Origin: Wenzhouxiangella limi
GTDB lineage: Bacteria > Pseudomonadota > Gammaproteobacteria > Xanthomonadales > Wenzhouxiangellaceae
Length of the DNA stretch: 64,000 nt
Direction: 5' to 3'
Assembly: GCF_010499265.1 (NCBI RefSeq)
Contig: NZ_JAAGSC010000037.1
Span: forward strand, 62,001 to 126,000
Both the position numbers and the translations under genes were made by a program. The notes beneath the pieces were generated by a model that saw only the letters and a list, made by a program, of their open reading frames with translations, was not told where the DNA came from and searched no databases. Within the stretch, counting starts at the first letter, position 1, and every line of letters starts with the position of its first letter. Positions 48,075 through 56,965 of this stretch are shown here, piece by piece.

Positions 48075-48404
48075 GTGCATGACCTGCCCCGCTCCGCGCG
48101 CCTGCTTTCGGGCCCGGAGTTTCAGCGGGTCTTTGAGAGTCGACGACGACACGGCAACGCCGTTTTTCGGATTCACTTCGCCGAATCGACGCAGGCCCGG
48201 TTGGGCATGGCGGTCTCTCGCCGGGTTTCCGGCCGGGCCGTGGTCCGTAATCGCATCCGGCGACAGATTCGCGAAACCTTCCGCCTGAACCGACCGAGAC
48301 TGGCCCGCATGGATTACGTGGTCCTCGCGCAGCCATCTGCGGCTGAACTCGACCGGGCGGCCCTGCGAACGGCGCTGGAACAACTTTGGCAGCGGTTTAT
48401 CTGA
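48075..48404 (+). CDS. rnpA: Ribonuclease P protein component
   Basis: 109 aa from GTG 48075, giving VHDLPRSARLLSGPEFQRVF; the longer frame overlaps rpmH. RNR motif GRAVVRNRIRRQIRETFR marks the RNA-binding helix. Helps RNase P RNA process tRNA 5' ends. Four bases separate it from yidC; no yidD lies between. Confidence 0.92.
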   Translation: MHDLPRSARLLSGPEFQRVFESRRRHGNAVFRIHFAESTQARLGMAVSRRVSGRAVVRNRIRRQIRETFRLNRPRLARMDYVVLAQPSAAELDRAALRTALEQLWQRFI

Positions 48405-48408
48405 CAGC

Positions 48409-50091
48409 ATGAATACTCGGACTTTCTTCATTCTCGCGCTCGGAATCCTGAGCTTCCTGCTGTTCATGGAATGGCAGCGCGACTATGCTGCCCCGCCGCG
48501 GCCGTCTACCGATACCGCATCGGATTCTTCCCCGTCAGAACCGGAGCCCTCGACCGAGTCGGTAGCCGACCTGCCCGATCTGCCGACGCTGCAAGATGCG
48601 CCGGACAGCGAGGCGGCGACCCCACCGCCCGCCGAAATCAGGGCCAGCCGCCGGATCGAGGTGGTGACCGATGTCTTGAAAGTCGATATCGACGCCAATG
48701 GCGGCACCCTGGTTGACCTGCGCCTCAAAGACTATCCGGTCGCCGTGGATCAGCCCGATGAACCGTTCGTGCTGTTGGTCGAGCAGTTGCCCGAGCTGTT
48801 CGTTGCCCAGGCCGGGCTGCTGGCCGACGGCATGCCGGCGCCCAACCACACCAGCCGCTGGGAATTTGAGCGCGATTACTACGAAATACCCGAGGGCAGT
48901 GATCGGCTGGAAGTGCCTTTGAGCTGGCGCGATGAATCCGGCCTGGAAGTGGTCGCCACCTGGATTTTCTACCGGGGCGATTACGTGGTCGACCTGGAAT
49001 TCGAAGTACGCAACGGTAGCGGTCAGGAATGGCGCGGGGCGCGCTATGTCCAGCTGCAGCGCACGGAACCGGATTTCAGCGACGCCGGCCCGGCCTTCAC
49101 CAACCCCGAACGGTTCAGCTACAACGGCGGTGCCTGGTTCAGTCCCGGGGACGGCATGCGTAAACTGCCTTTCGAGGATATCGAATCGCGTAGCCACAGC
49201 GACACCTTCGAAGGTGGATGGGCGGCCTTTATTCAACACTATTTCCTGGCCGCCTGGATTCCGCCGAAAGACCAGACGCATCGCTACTCAACCCGCTATG
49301 TGTCGGCCGATCGACTGCCGCGCCATGTCATAGCCGCAACTTCCCCGCAGGTGACCGTGGCTGACGGCGACAGCCACAGTTTCGCCGCCCGTCTTTATGC
49401 CGGTCCGAAATTGCAGAACCGGCTCGACGAGATCGCCGACGGTCTGGTGCTGAGCGTCGATTACCGCTGGTTCCGCATCCTTTCGCAGCCGTTGTTCTGG
49501 GCCCTGGACAAGATCCACATCGTCATTGGCCACTGGGGCTGGTCCATCGTGGTGCTGACCCTGCTGATCAAGCTGATCTTCTACAAGCTGACCGAAGCGC
49601 AGTTCCGCTCCATGGGCAAGATGCGCAAACTGCAGCCGCGCATCCAGCAGCTCAAGGAGCGCTATGGCGATGACCGCCAGAAGTTCGGTCAGGCCATGAT
49701 GGACATCTACAAAAAAGAGAAGGTCAACCCGCTCGGCGGCTGTCTGCCCATCCTGGTTCAGATCCCGATCTTCATCTCGCTGTACTGGGTCCTGCTGGAG
49801 TCGGTCGAGCTGCGCCAGACATCGTTCTTGTGGGTGCCAGACCTGAGTCGCCCGGATCCCTATTTCATCCTGCCGATCCTCAACGGCGCGTTCATGATCA
49901 TTACCCAGCGCCTGATGCCGACGGCCGGCATGGACCCGACGCAGCGCAAGATCATGATGTGGCTGCCGGTGGTCTTTGCCTTCATGTTCGCGCTGTTCCC
50001 GGCCGGGCTGGTGCTTTACTGGGCAACCAACGCCGGTGTCTCGCTGGCTCAGCAGTGGTACATCCTCAAGCGGCTTGAACGCGAAGGCTGA
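48409..50091 (+). CDS. yidC: Membrane protein insertase YidC
   Basis: 560 aa. TM1 (FFILALGILSFLLFMEW), the large periplasmic P1 domain (residues about 60-350, with the beta-super-sandwich), then the conserved core: IVVLTLLIKLIFYKLTEAQFRSMGKMRKLQPRIQQLKE, NPLGGCLPILVQIPIFISLYWVL, and AFMFALFPAGLVLYWATNAGVSLAQQ. Inserts membrane proteins alone or with Sec. Charged tail LKRLEREG is short. Overlaps the likely mnmE start. Confidence 0.97.
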   Translation: MNTRTFFILALGILSFLLFMEWQRDYAAPPRPSTDTASDSSPSEPEPSTESVADLPDLPTLQDAPDSEAATPPPAEIRASRRIEVVTDVLKVDIDANGGTLVDLRLKDYPVAVDQPDEPFVLLVEQLPELFVAQAGLLADGMPAPNHTSRWEFERDYYEIPEGSDRLEVPLSWRDESGLEVVATWIFYRGDYVVDLEFEVRNGSGQEWRGARYVQLQRTEPDFSDAGPAFTNPERFSYNGGAWFSPGDGMRKLPFEDIESRSHSDTFEGGWAAFIQHYFLAAWIPPKDQTHRYSTRYVSADRLPRHVIAATSPQVTVADGDSHSFAARLYAGPKLQNRLDEIADGLVLSVDYRWFRILSQPLFWALDKIHIVIGHWGWSIVVLTLLIKLIFYKLTEAQFRSMGKMRKLQPRIQQLKERYGDDRQKFGQAMMDIYKKEKVNPLGGCLPILVQIPIFISLYWVLLESVELRQTSFLWVPDLSRPDPYFILPILNGAFMIITQRLMPTAGMDPTQRKIMMWLPVVFAFMFALFPAGLVLYWATNAGVSLAQQWYILKRLEREG

Positions 50092-51403
50092 CACCATTTG
50101 CGCCATCGCCACCCCGCCCGGTCGCGGGGGGGTCGGCGTGATCCGGCTTTCCGGCCCTGACAGCCTCTCCATCGCCGAGCGCATCAGCGGATCGCTGCCG
50201 CCGGCGCGCACGGCCAGCCTTCGCGCCTTCCGCGACGATGCGGGCCGGGAGATTGATCGGGGACTGGTTTTGCTCTTCCCCGGTCCGGCCTCTTTTACCG
50301 GCGAAGACGTGGTCGAGTTTCAGGCCCACGGTTCGCCGGTGGTCCTGGAACTGCTGACTGCTGCCTGCCTGGCCGCCGGCGCCCGTCGCGCCGGCCCGGG
50401 CGAGTTTTCCCAACGTGCCTTTCTGAACGAGCGCATGGACCTGGCCCAGGCCGAAGCGGTCGCCGACCTGATCGCGGCCAATACCGAAAAGGCCGCACGG
50501 GCCGCCCAGCGCAGTCTGGAAGGGGAGTTCTCCCGCCGCGTCGACGGATTGGCACAAGCACTGACCGAACTGCGGGTGTGGATCGAGGCGGCACTGGATT
50601 TTCCTGACGAGGACGTGGACTTTCTGGCCGATGGTGACGTCCTGTCCCGGGTCGAGGCGCTTCGCGGTCAATTGGCCGAACTGCTCCATCGGGCCGATGG
50701 CGGTCGCCTGCTCAACGATGGCATCCACATTGCCATCATCGGCCCGCCCAATGCCGGCAAGTCCAGCCTGCTCAACGCCCTCAGCCGGCGGGATTCGGCC
50801 ATCGTTACCGAAACGCCCGGCACCACCCGCGACGTTTTGCGTGAAACCATCTCGATCGCCGGACTGAGCATTACCCTGTCCGATACCGCGGGCCTGCGCG
50901 AGACCCGCGATCACATCGAGGCCGAGGGCGTGCGCCGCGCGCGACGTGAAATGCGTTCCGCGGACCTGGTGTTCTGGGTGATCGACGCCAGCGTACCCGA
51001 GCCGCTGCCGCCGCCGGGGTTGCCGACCGATGTACCCCTGATCCGCATCCACAACAAGATTGATCTGGCGGGTCATCCGGCAAAGTCGGAGCAGCGCTCG
51101 GTCTGGCTGTCGGCGGCCACGGGTGACGGACTGGATCTGCTCGAGCAGCTGGTTATAGCGGAGCTGGGCCTGGCGGATTCGGGCGACAGCGAGTTTTCGG
51201 CTCGCCAGCGCCACGTTGACCAGCTTCAGTGCGCGCTTGACCGGGTCGATCACGGCGTGGCGGAACTGACTGCCAGCGGTTCGGGTGAGCTGTTGGCCGA
51301 AGACCTGCGCGAAGCCGCCGAAGCCCTCGGCGAAATCACAGGCAGAATCAGCGCGGACGAGCTTTTGGGGCGGATATTCTCGAGTTTCTGTATCGGCAAG
51401 TAA
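50075..51403 (+). CDS. mnmE: tRNA modification GTPase MnmE
   Basis: 442 aa from TTG 50075 (reading MNAKADTICAIATPPGRGGVGVIRLSGP), overlapping yidC by 17 bases; no ATG fits. Formyl-THF domain, then the G domain with IIGPPNAGKSSLLNAL, DTAGLRET and NKIDL, and the C-terminal FCIGK cysteine motif. With MnmG it makes 5-carboxymethylaminomethyl uridine at tRNA wobble positions. mnmG is not adjacent here. Confidence 0.93.
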   Translation: MNAKADTICAIATPPGRGGVGVIRLSGPDSLSIAERISGSLPPARTASLRAFRDDAGREIDRGLVLLFPGPASFTGEDVVEFQAHGSPVVLELLTAACLAAGARRAGPGEFSQRAFLNERMDLAQAEAVADLIAANTEKAARAAQRSLEGEFSRRVDGLAQALTELRVWIEAALDFPDEDVDFLADGDVLSRVEALRGQLAELLHRADGGRLLNDGIHIAIIGPPNAGKSSLLNALSRRDSAIVTETPGTTRDVLRETISIAGLSITLSDTAGLRETRDHIEAEGVRRARREMRSADLVFWVIDASVPEPLPPPGLPTDVPLIRIHNKIDLAGHPAKSEQRSVWLSAATGDGLDLLEQLVIAELGLADSGDSEFSARQRHVDQLQCALDRVDHGVAELTASGSGELLAEDLREAAEALGEITGRISADELLGRIFSSFCIGK

Positions 51404-51427
51404 GCGCCGAAAAGGACGCATGTTGCG

Positions 51428-52315
51428 ATGGGCATGACCACGGACCAGGCGGCCAGCGTTCTTCGCCGGCTGGGGCTGGCTGACGACAACCCGCGTGTTC
51501 GTGAAGTTGCTGGCGGAGACACCAGCCAGGCCTTCCTGATCAGGGCCGGCGGCAGCTCGGTGTTCATCAAGTGCGAGGCGCCAGCGCGTTCCGGGCTATT
51601 GTCGGCCGAAGCCGACGGTCTGGGCGCGCTGGCCCGGACCGGCACCGTGCGCGTCCCGGCGGTCCTGGGCCACGCGGGCTTCGAGGTCGGCCAGGGGAGT
51701 TGGTTGGCGCTGGAAGCGCTGGACCTGCAACCGCGAAGCCGGTCCGTCGATCAGCGTTTGGGCACGCAGCTGGCCGCACTGCATCGCCATCGCGGGGAGG
51801 CGTTCGGCTGGCATTGCGACAACTATCTGGGTCCCGCGCCTCAGTCCAACACGAGCGTTTCGAGCTGGAGTGAGTTTTTCCATCGGCATCGCCTGGCTCC
51901 GCAGATCGAGCGCTTGCGCCGAGCCTGTCGCCAACGAAACCTGGAAGATTTGACCCAGGCACTGTTGGATTCATGGATGACGCTCAGCGCCGATCATCAT
52001 CCCGAACCGTCTCTGTTGCATGGCGATCTCTGGGCCGGCAATGCATCCGCCCTGCCCGACGGTACGCCCGTGATCTACGATCCGGCCGTCCACTACGGCG
52101 ATCGCGAGTGCGACCTGGCCATGGCCAACCTGTTCGGTGGATACGCCGCTGACTTCTTCGATGCGTACCAGCGGGCCTGGCCCTTGCCCGATGGTTGGCA
52201 GCAGCGGCGCGATTTCTATCAGCTCTATCACCTGCTCAACCACGCCAATCTGTTCGGCGGCGGCTATTTGGCCAGCGTCGAAAACCGCATGCGAGCGCTC
52301 ATTGGCCGCACCTGA
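51428..52315 (+). CDS. Fructosamine kinase family protein
   Basis: 295 aa; a second ATG at 51434 is possible. FN3K/aminoglycoside-kinase fold: GGDTSQAFLIRAGGSSVFIKCE (ATP lysine), FGWHCDNYLGPAPQ, catalytic loop SLLHGDLWAGN, metal Asp in IYDPAVHYGDRECDLAM. Phosphorylates ketosamines so that glycated proteins or ribulosamines fall apart. Follows mnmE by 24 bases. Confidence 0.9.
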   Translation: MGMTTDQAASVLRRLGLADDNPRVREVAGGDTSQAFLIRAGGSSVFIKCEAPARSGLLSAEADGLGALARTGTVRVPAVLGHAGFEVGQGSWLALEALDLQPRSRSVDQRLGTQLAALHRHRGEAFGWHCDNYLGPAPQSNTSVSSWSEFFHRHRLAPQIERLRRACRQRNLEDLTQALLDSWMTLSADHHPEPSLLHGDLWAGNASALPDGTPVIYDPAVHYGDRECDLAMANLFGGYAADFFDAYQRAWPLPDGWQQRRDFYQLYHLLNHANLFGGGYLASVENRMRALIGRT

Positions 52316-52391
52316 TGCTGCCAAGCCCACACGACGCTACCGTGGTGATTGTTACACTTGAAACCAATGATGCAATGACGGAGCCAGACTC

Positions 52392-53381
52392 ATGGGACTG
52401 TTGGTCGACGGCGAGTGGAAGGATCAGTGGTACGACACCGATTCCACCGGCGGGCGTTTCGAGCGCTCGGCGGCCGCATTTCGCAACTGGATTACAGCCG
52501 ACGGCAGCGCCGGACCGGAAGGCGTCGGCGGTTTCAAGGCCGAACCGGATCGCTACCATCTCTACGTAGCCTACGCCTGTCCCTGGGCGCACCGCGCGCT
52601 GGTCTTTCGCAAGCTCAAAAAACTCGAAGGCCTGATCACTGTTTCTGTCGTCAACCCGATCATGCGCGAACACGGCTGGACCTTCCGGGATGGCTACAAG
52701 GTCGTGCCCGATCCCATCCACAACGCGCAGTTTCTGCATCAGGTCTACACAGCAGCCAAGTCCGACTATTCCGGTCGGGTGACAGTGCCGGTGATCTGGG
52801 ACAAGCAGCAAGAGACCATCGTCAGCAACGAATCGGCCGATATCATTCGCATGTTCAATTCGGCCTTCGACGCAGTCGGTGCGGCCGAGGGTGACTTCTA
52901 TCCGCCAGACCTGCGCGAGCCAATCAATGAAATCAACGCGGTGGTCTACGACAACGTCAACAACGGAGTCTACAAAACCGGTTTTGCGACCACCCAGCAG
53001 GCTTACGAAGAAGCTGTCGTCCCGCTGTTCGAAACCCTGGACGCTCTGGAAAAACGGCTCGATACCCAGCGTTATCTATGCGGCGAGCGCCTGACGGAAG
53101 CCGACTGGAGACTCTTTACGACCCTGATTCGTTTCGACGCGGTCTACGTCGGCCACTTCAAGTGCAACATTCGCCGGATCGACGACTACCCCAATCTTTC
53201 AAACTACGTGCGCGAGCTCTACCAGATGCCGGGTATTGCCGAGACCGTGGAACTGCGGGCGATCAAGATGCACTACTACGGCAGTCACGACACCATCAAC
53301 CCGCACTACATCATTCCCATGGGGCCAGCGCTTGATTTTCACCGGCCGCATGATCGCGCGATCCGATTTCCAGCTCGCTGA
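52392..53381 (+). CDS. Glutathionyl-hydroquinone reductase (Xi-class glutathione transferase)
   Basis: 329 aa. Catalytic C63 in YVAYACPWAHRALVFRKLK, NPIMREHGWTF, VPVIWDKQQETIVSNESADIIRMF, and C-terminal helical domain with YLCGERLTEADWRLFTTLIRFD. Reduces glutathionyl-hydroquinones with glutathione. Related to E. coli YqjG and PcpF. Converges with the diguanylate cyclase gene. Confidence 0.93.
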   Translation: MGLLVDGEWKDQWYDTDSTGGRFERSAAAFRNWITADGSAGPEGVGGFKAEPDRYHLYVAYACPWAHRALVFRKLKKLEGLITVSVVNPIMREHGWTFRDGYKVVPDPIHNAQFLHQVYTAAKSDYSGRVTVPVIWDKQQETIVSNESADIIRMFNSAFDAVGAAEGDFYPPDLREPINEINAVVYDNVNNGVYKTGFATTQQAYEEAVVPLFETLDALEKRLDTQRYLCGERLTEADWRLFTTLIRFDAVYVGHFKCNIRRIDDYPNLSNYVRELYQMPGIAETVELRAIKMHYYGSHDTINPHYIIPMGPALDFHRPHDRAIRFPAR

Positions 53382-53388
53382 GTTCGGC

Positions 53389-55224
53389 TCAGCCTGGATC
53401 CGGCGCGCCTCGACCCGCAACCACGATGACGTTACGGCCTTCGTGCTTGCCGCGATACATGGCCTGGTCGGCTCGCTGTATTGCCTGATCCAGTCGGGTG
53501 TCGACCGCCGCGATCCCGCAGGTGACCGTTAAGCGAACGGGATCGCCGGCGGTCTGAATGGGAGCTGCCTCCAGTGCCGACTGGATGCGGTGCGCTGAAT
53601 GTTCGGCCTCTGCCAGATCCGTTTTCGGAAGGATGCAGAGGAACTCCTCTCCGCCCCAGCGTCCGACCAGATCGGTGTCGCGCAGGTTTTCACGCAGCAG
53701 CGCAGCCAGGCTCTGCAGCACTTCGTCACCGACGGCATGGCCGAAGCGGTCATTGATGGATTTGAAGTAGTCGATATCCATGAGCATGACCGACAGCGGT
53801 TCGCCGTGGCGTTGTTGTCGGTTGACCTCGCGTTGCCCCAGTTCTTCCAGTGCGCGCCGATTGAACAAACCGGTCAGGCTATCGTGCCGTGCCAGATCGG
53901 TGATCTCGGCAACCGCTTGTTCCAGTTCGCTGTTTCGCGTTGCCAGATCACGTTTCAAGCGGGTCGTGATCCAGTAACTGCGCACGGCCCCGATGGCGGC
54001 CAGAAGGGTGACGGCGAGCCCGATCAGCAGAGCCATCAGCATCATGTTGCGTTGCTGAAGCTGGGTTTTCTGCAGCGCAGACTGCAGGCGCAGCAGCTCA
54101 AGGTCGGCCTCGCTGCGTTCTACTTCGTACCGGACTTCCAGTTCCTCGACCAGTTCGCGGCGCTCGGATTGGCGCTGCTGGTCGCGCAGTGCCACCCGTT
54201 GACGCGTCAAGGTCAGCGCCTCGGCGGTCTGTCCCAGGTCCTCAAGCGCTTCGCTCAAGGACGCGAGAACCTCGTCCTCGATCGTGGGGACCGAGGCCGA
54301 GGCAATGGCCAGTGCTTCGCGGTACCAGTCAACCGCTTCTTCCAACCGACCCTCATCGCGTCGAAGGTGGCCCAAGGTCAGCCGGATGCCTGCCTGCCAC
54401 CGTGCCTGGTGCATGCGATCGACTTCGTCCAGGGCGGCCAGGCACGTGGTTTCGGCTTCATCATGCTCTTCGAGCTTGACCAGTTGATCGCAGAGGTTGG
54501 CCCGCGCCATCGTCGCCGTGGTTTCGGCACCCGTTTCTTCACTCAGTTGCAGTACTTCCCGCAGCATTGGCAAGGCTGCTCTTGGCCCCTCCAGTTCAGC
54601 AACGGTGAGGGACAGGTTTCCCAGGTAGGTCGCGGCCGCTCCCTCTGCCCCGGCGTCCCGGGCGGCGTCCACGGCGCGCTGGAAGTACTCGCGGGCGCGG
54701 GCCTGGTCGCCGGTGAAGTTGTGGGTGACGCCGATGGCGTTGAAGATTCGTGCCAGTTCGACCGGCCGGTCGATGCCTTCCAGTCGGCGGCGGGCGGCGT
54801 GAAAGCGGTCCAGGGCCGCAGCGAATTGTCCGCGCTCGGCCTCGATGCTGCCCTGCAGGAAAGCCGCGTCGGCCGCCAGGCCGGGCTCGTTACTGCGCTT
54901 GGCCAGCTCACCCAGCCGCTGCGCGTCGGCGCTGGCGGCATCATACTCAGCCCGACCCCGCTGCACGGCTGCCCGCATTTCGAGCAGCCCCGCGACCGTG
55001 GCGAGCTCGCGAGCGCTATATCGATCCGTCTGCTGATCAGCCAGGGCCCGATCCAGCAGCTTCAGCGCCGCCTCGGGATCGTCGTTGCGCAGGCTTTTCG
55101 CCTGTTCCAGCAGCTCGGCGCGGTCGGTTTGACCGATGGCTGCAAACGCCATCAGCGACAGTGCGATCACGGCGGCCAGAACCAGAGTCTTTCGGCAGGG
55201 CGCCGTGACGGAATGAAGATCCAT
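53389..55224 (-). CDS. Diguanylate cyclase with periplasmic TPR-like sensor
   Basis: 611 aa. Signal or anchor (VLAAVIALSLMAFAAIG), then a helical TPR-like region (residues about 30-380: EAALKLLDRALADQQ, ARIFNAIGVTHNFTGDQARAREYFQRAVDAARD), a membrane helix (MLMALLIGLAVTLLAAIG), and GGDEF domain with DIDYFKSINDRFGHAVGDEVL and GRWGGEEFLCILP. GGEEF retains catalytic residues, so it should make c-di-GMP. No RxxD inhibitory site directly upstream (ENLRDTDLV has none). Sensory input unknown, possibly peptide or wall. Confidence 0.9.
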   Translation of the reverse strand: MDLHSVTAPCRKTLVLAAVIALSLMAFAAIGQTDRAELLEQAKSLRNDDPEAALKLLDRALADQQTDRYSARELATVAGLLEMRAAVQRGRAEYDAASADAQRLGELAKRSNEPGLAADAAFLQGSIEAERGQFAAALDRFHAARRRLEGIDRPVELARIFNAIGVTHNFTGDQARAREYFQRAVDAARDAGAEGAAATYLGNLSLTVAELEGPRAALPMLREVLQLSEETGAETTATMARANLCDQLVKLEEHDEAETTCLAALDEVDRMHQARWQAGIRLTLGHLRRDEGRLEEAVDWYREALAIASASVPTIEDEVLASLSEALEDLGQTAEALTLTRQRVALRDQQRQSERRELVEELEVRYEVERSEADLELLRLQSALQKTQLQQRNMMLMALLIGLAVTLLAAIGAVRSYWITTRLKRDLATRNSELEQAVAEITDLARHDSLTGLFNRRALEELGQREVNRQQRHGEPLSVMLMDIDYFKSINDRFGHAVGDEVLQSLAALLRENLRDTDLVGRWGGEEFLCILPKTDLAEAEHSAHRIQSALEAAPIQTAGDPVRLTVTCGIAAVDTRLDQAIQRADQAMYRGKHEGRNVIVVAGRGAPDPG

Positions 55225-55271
55225 GACGACAGTCTGACACAGTCATTCGTCCTTCCGAGAGCGCCGCCAGC

Positions 55272-56768
55272 TCAGGTTCCGCAGAACGTGGTCAGCACCT
55301 GTTGATCGGGTCGCGGCGGTTGCGCCAGGTCGGCGTGTTGCGGCTGATCCTCGTAGGGACGGGACAGCACCGCATGCAGTTCGTGCATTGGCTGGAAGTC
55401 GAGGCGTTCGATGGCCGCGTCCACCGCATGCTGGGCCAGGTGATTGCGCAGGATAAAGGCCGGATTGACCCGATCCATGGCCGCGCGCCGCTCGTCATCG
55501 TCGCGGCCTTCGGCGGCCAGATGCGCTCGCCAGTGCTGCGCCCAGCTGTCGAAAAGCCTCGGGTCCTTGAAGTGCGACCGCACCGGTTGATTTTCTTCCG
55601 GGCCGCTGGCCGGCAACGCGCCCAGGTTACGAAAGACCAGCGTCATGTCGGCTTCTCCTGCGGCCATGGCATCCATCAGATCAAGGGCCAGTTTGGCGTG
55701 CGCTTCAGCGGGCGAGAGCCCGATCTTGGCGGCCAGGCCGCGGTGAAAATGCGCCTCGAAATGTTGCGGGAATTCGCCGAGAATCCGATTGGCTTGTTCC
55801 ATGGCCTGTTGCCGGTCGTCGTCGAGCAAGTCCAGCAGGCACTCGGCCAGGCGGGCCAGGTTCCAGTGAGCAATCGCCGGCTGCTGGTTGTAGGCATAGC
55901 GGCCGCCGCGGTCGATCGCGCTGTAGACCGTGCCTGGATGAAAGCGGTCGATGAAGCCGAAAGGTCCGTAATCGATGGTCTCGCCGATGATCGAGCAGTT
56001 GTCGGTGTTCATCACACCATGGATGAAGCCCACCAGTAGCCAGTCACCCACCAGGCGGGCCTGGCGCTCGATGACGGCGGATAACAAAGCGCGATAGGGG
56101 TGCTCGGCCTCGCGGCAGTCGGGGTAGTGACGGTCGATGACGTAGTCGGCGAGTTGCCGGACTTCCTCCCCGCGACCGCTGCGGGCGAAGAATTCGAAGG
56201 TGCCCACGCGCACGTGGCTGCGTGCTACCCGGCACAGAATGCCGCCGGGCTCAATCTTCTGGCGGACCACATCTTCGCCGGTCGAGATCGCCGCCAGCGC
56301 ACGCGTGGTCGGAATGCCGAGGGCGTGCATGAATTCGCTGGCCAGGTATTCGCGCACTACCGGGCCGATCGAGGACCGGCCATCGCCGCGCCGCGAGTAA
56401 GGCGTGGGGCCAGCGCCCTTGAGCTGGATGTCGCGGCGCTCGCCGCAATTGTCGACCACTTCGCCGAGCAAAATGGCGCGCCCGTCGCCCAGACGCGGCA
56501 CCCACTGGCCGAACTGGTGGCCGGCATAGCCCATGGCGATGGGGTCGGAGCCGCTCGGCAGGGCATTGCCGGAAAGCATCGCCATCCCTTCGTCGCCCGC
56601 CAGCCAGTCCGGATCCAGGCCCAGTTCTTCGGCCAGCGCCCGGTTGAGCATGATGGGTTCCGGACGGGCAACGGGCGTGGGCCGAATGCGGTCATGGAAC
56701 GCATCCGGCAGTCGGACATAGCTGTTGTCGAAGCGGGGTGCCGCGGGCATGTCTGCAGGGAAAGCCAT
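55272..56768 (-). CDS. selO: Protein adenylyltransferase SelO (YdiU/UPF0061)
   Basis: 498 aa. Pseudokinase-type fold with VRLPDAFHDRIRPTPVARPE, MGYAGHQFGQWVPRLGDGRAILLGEVVD, KGAGPTPYSRRGDGRSSIGPVVREYLASE, and HGVMNTDNCSIIGETIDYGPFGFID. SelO transfers AMP to Ser/Thr/Tyr of targets linked to redox homeostasis. Ends in FCGT, so a cysteine stands where some relatives carry selenocysteine. Divergent from the subtilisin gene. Confidence 0.93.
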   Translation of the reverse strand: MAFPADMPAAPRFDNSYVRLPDAFHDRIRPTPVARPEPIMLNRALAEELGLDPDWLAGDEGMAMLSGNALPSGSDPIAMGYAGHQFGQWVPRLGDGRAILLGEVVDNCGERRDIQLKGAGPTPYSRRGDGRSSIGPVVREYLASEFMHALGIPTTRALAAISTGEDVVRQKIEPGGILCRVARSHVRVGTFEFFARSGRGEEVRQLADYVIDRHYPDCREAEHPYRALLSAVIERQARLVGDWLLVGFIHGVMNTDNCSIIGETIDYGPFGFIDRFHPGTVYSAIDRGGRYAYNQQPAIAHWNLARLAECLLDLLDDDRQQAMEQANRILGEFPQHFEAHFHRGLAAKIGLSPAEAHAKLALDLMDAMAAGEADMTLVFRNLGALPASGPEENQPVRSHFKDPRLFDSWAQHWRAHLAAEGRDDDERRAAMDRVNPAFILRNHLAQHAVDAAIERLDFQPMHELHAVLSRPYEDQPQHADLAQPPRPDQQVLTTFCGT

Positions 56769-56965
56769 GGATTTCAGAAGCTTGCTCGTAGCCTAGCAGC
56801 AGTGGCCGCCGCGTGTCGTCACGCTGTACAGACGCCCGCCAAAAGATGCATTTTTCACTTGACTTTCACCCGATGCTCTCGGCACAGTAAAAAGATTGGG
56901 CTGAAAACAGCGTCCGACTGCATTGAATTAAATCCGAATCCAGCAAGAATTCAAAGGGAGATCGC

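Noticed and set aside
52349-52364. parS-like TGTTACACTTGAAACC
   Set aside because: Three mismatches including the CACGTG core; chance or promoter.
53599-55305. Long plus-strand open frame opposite the diguanylate cyclase
   Set aside because: Shadow of a clear GGDEF protein.
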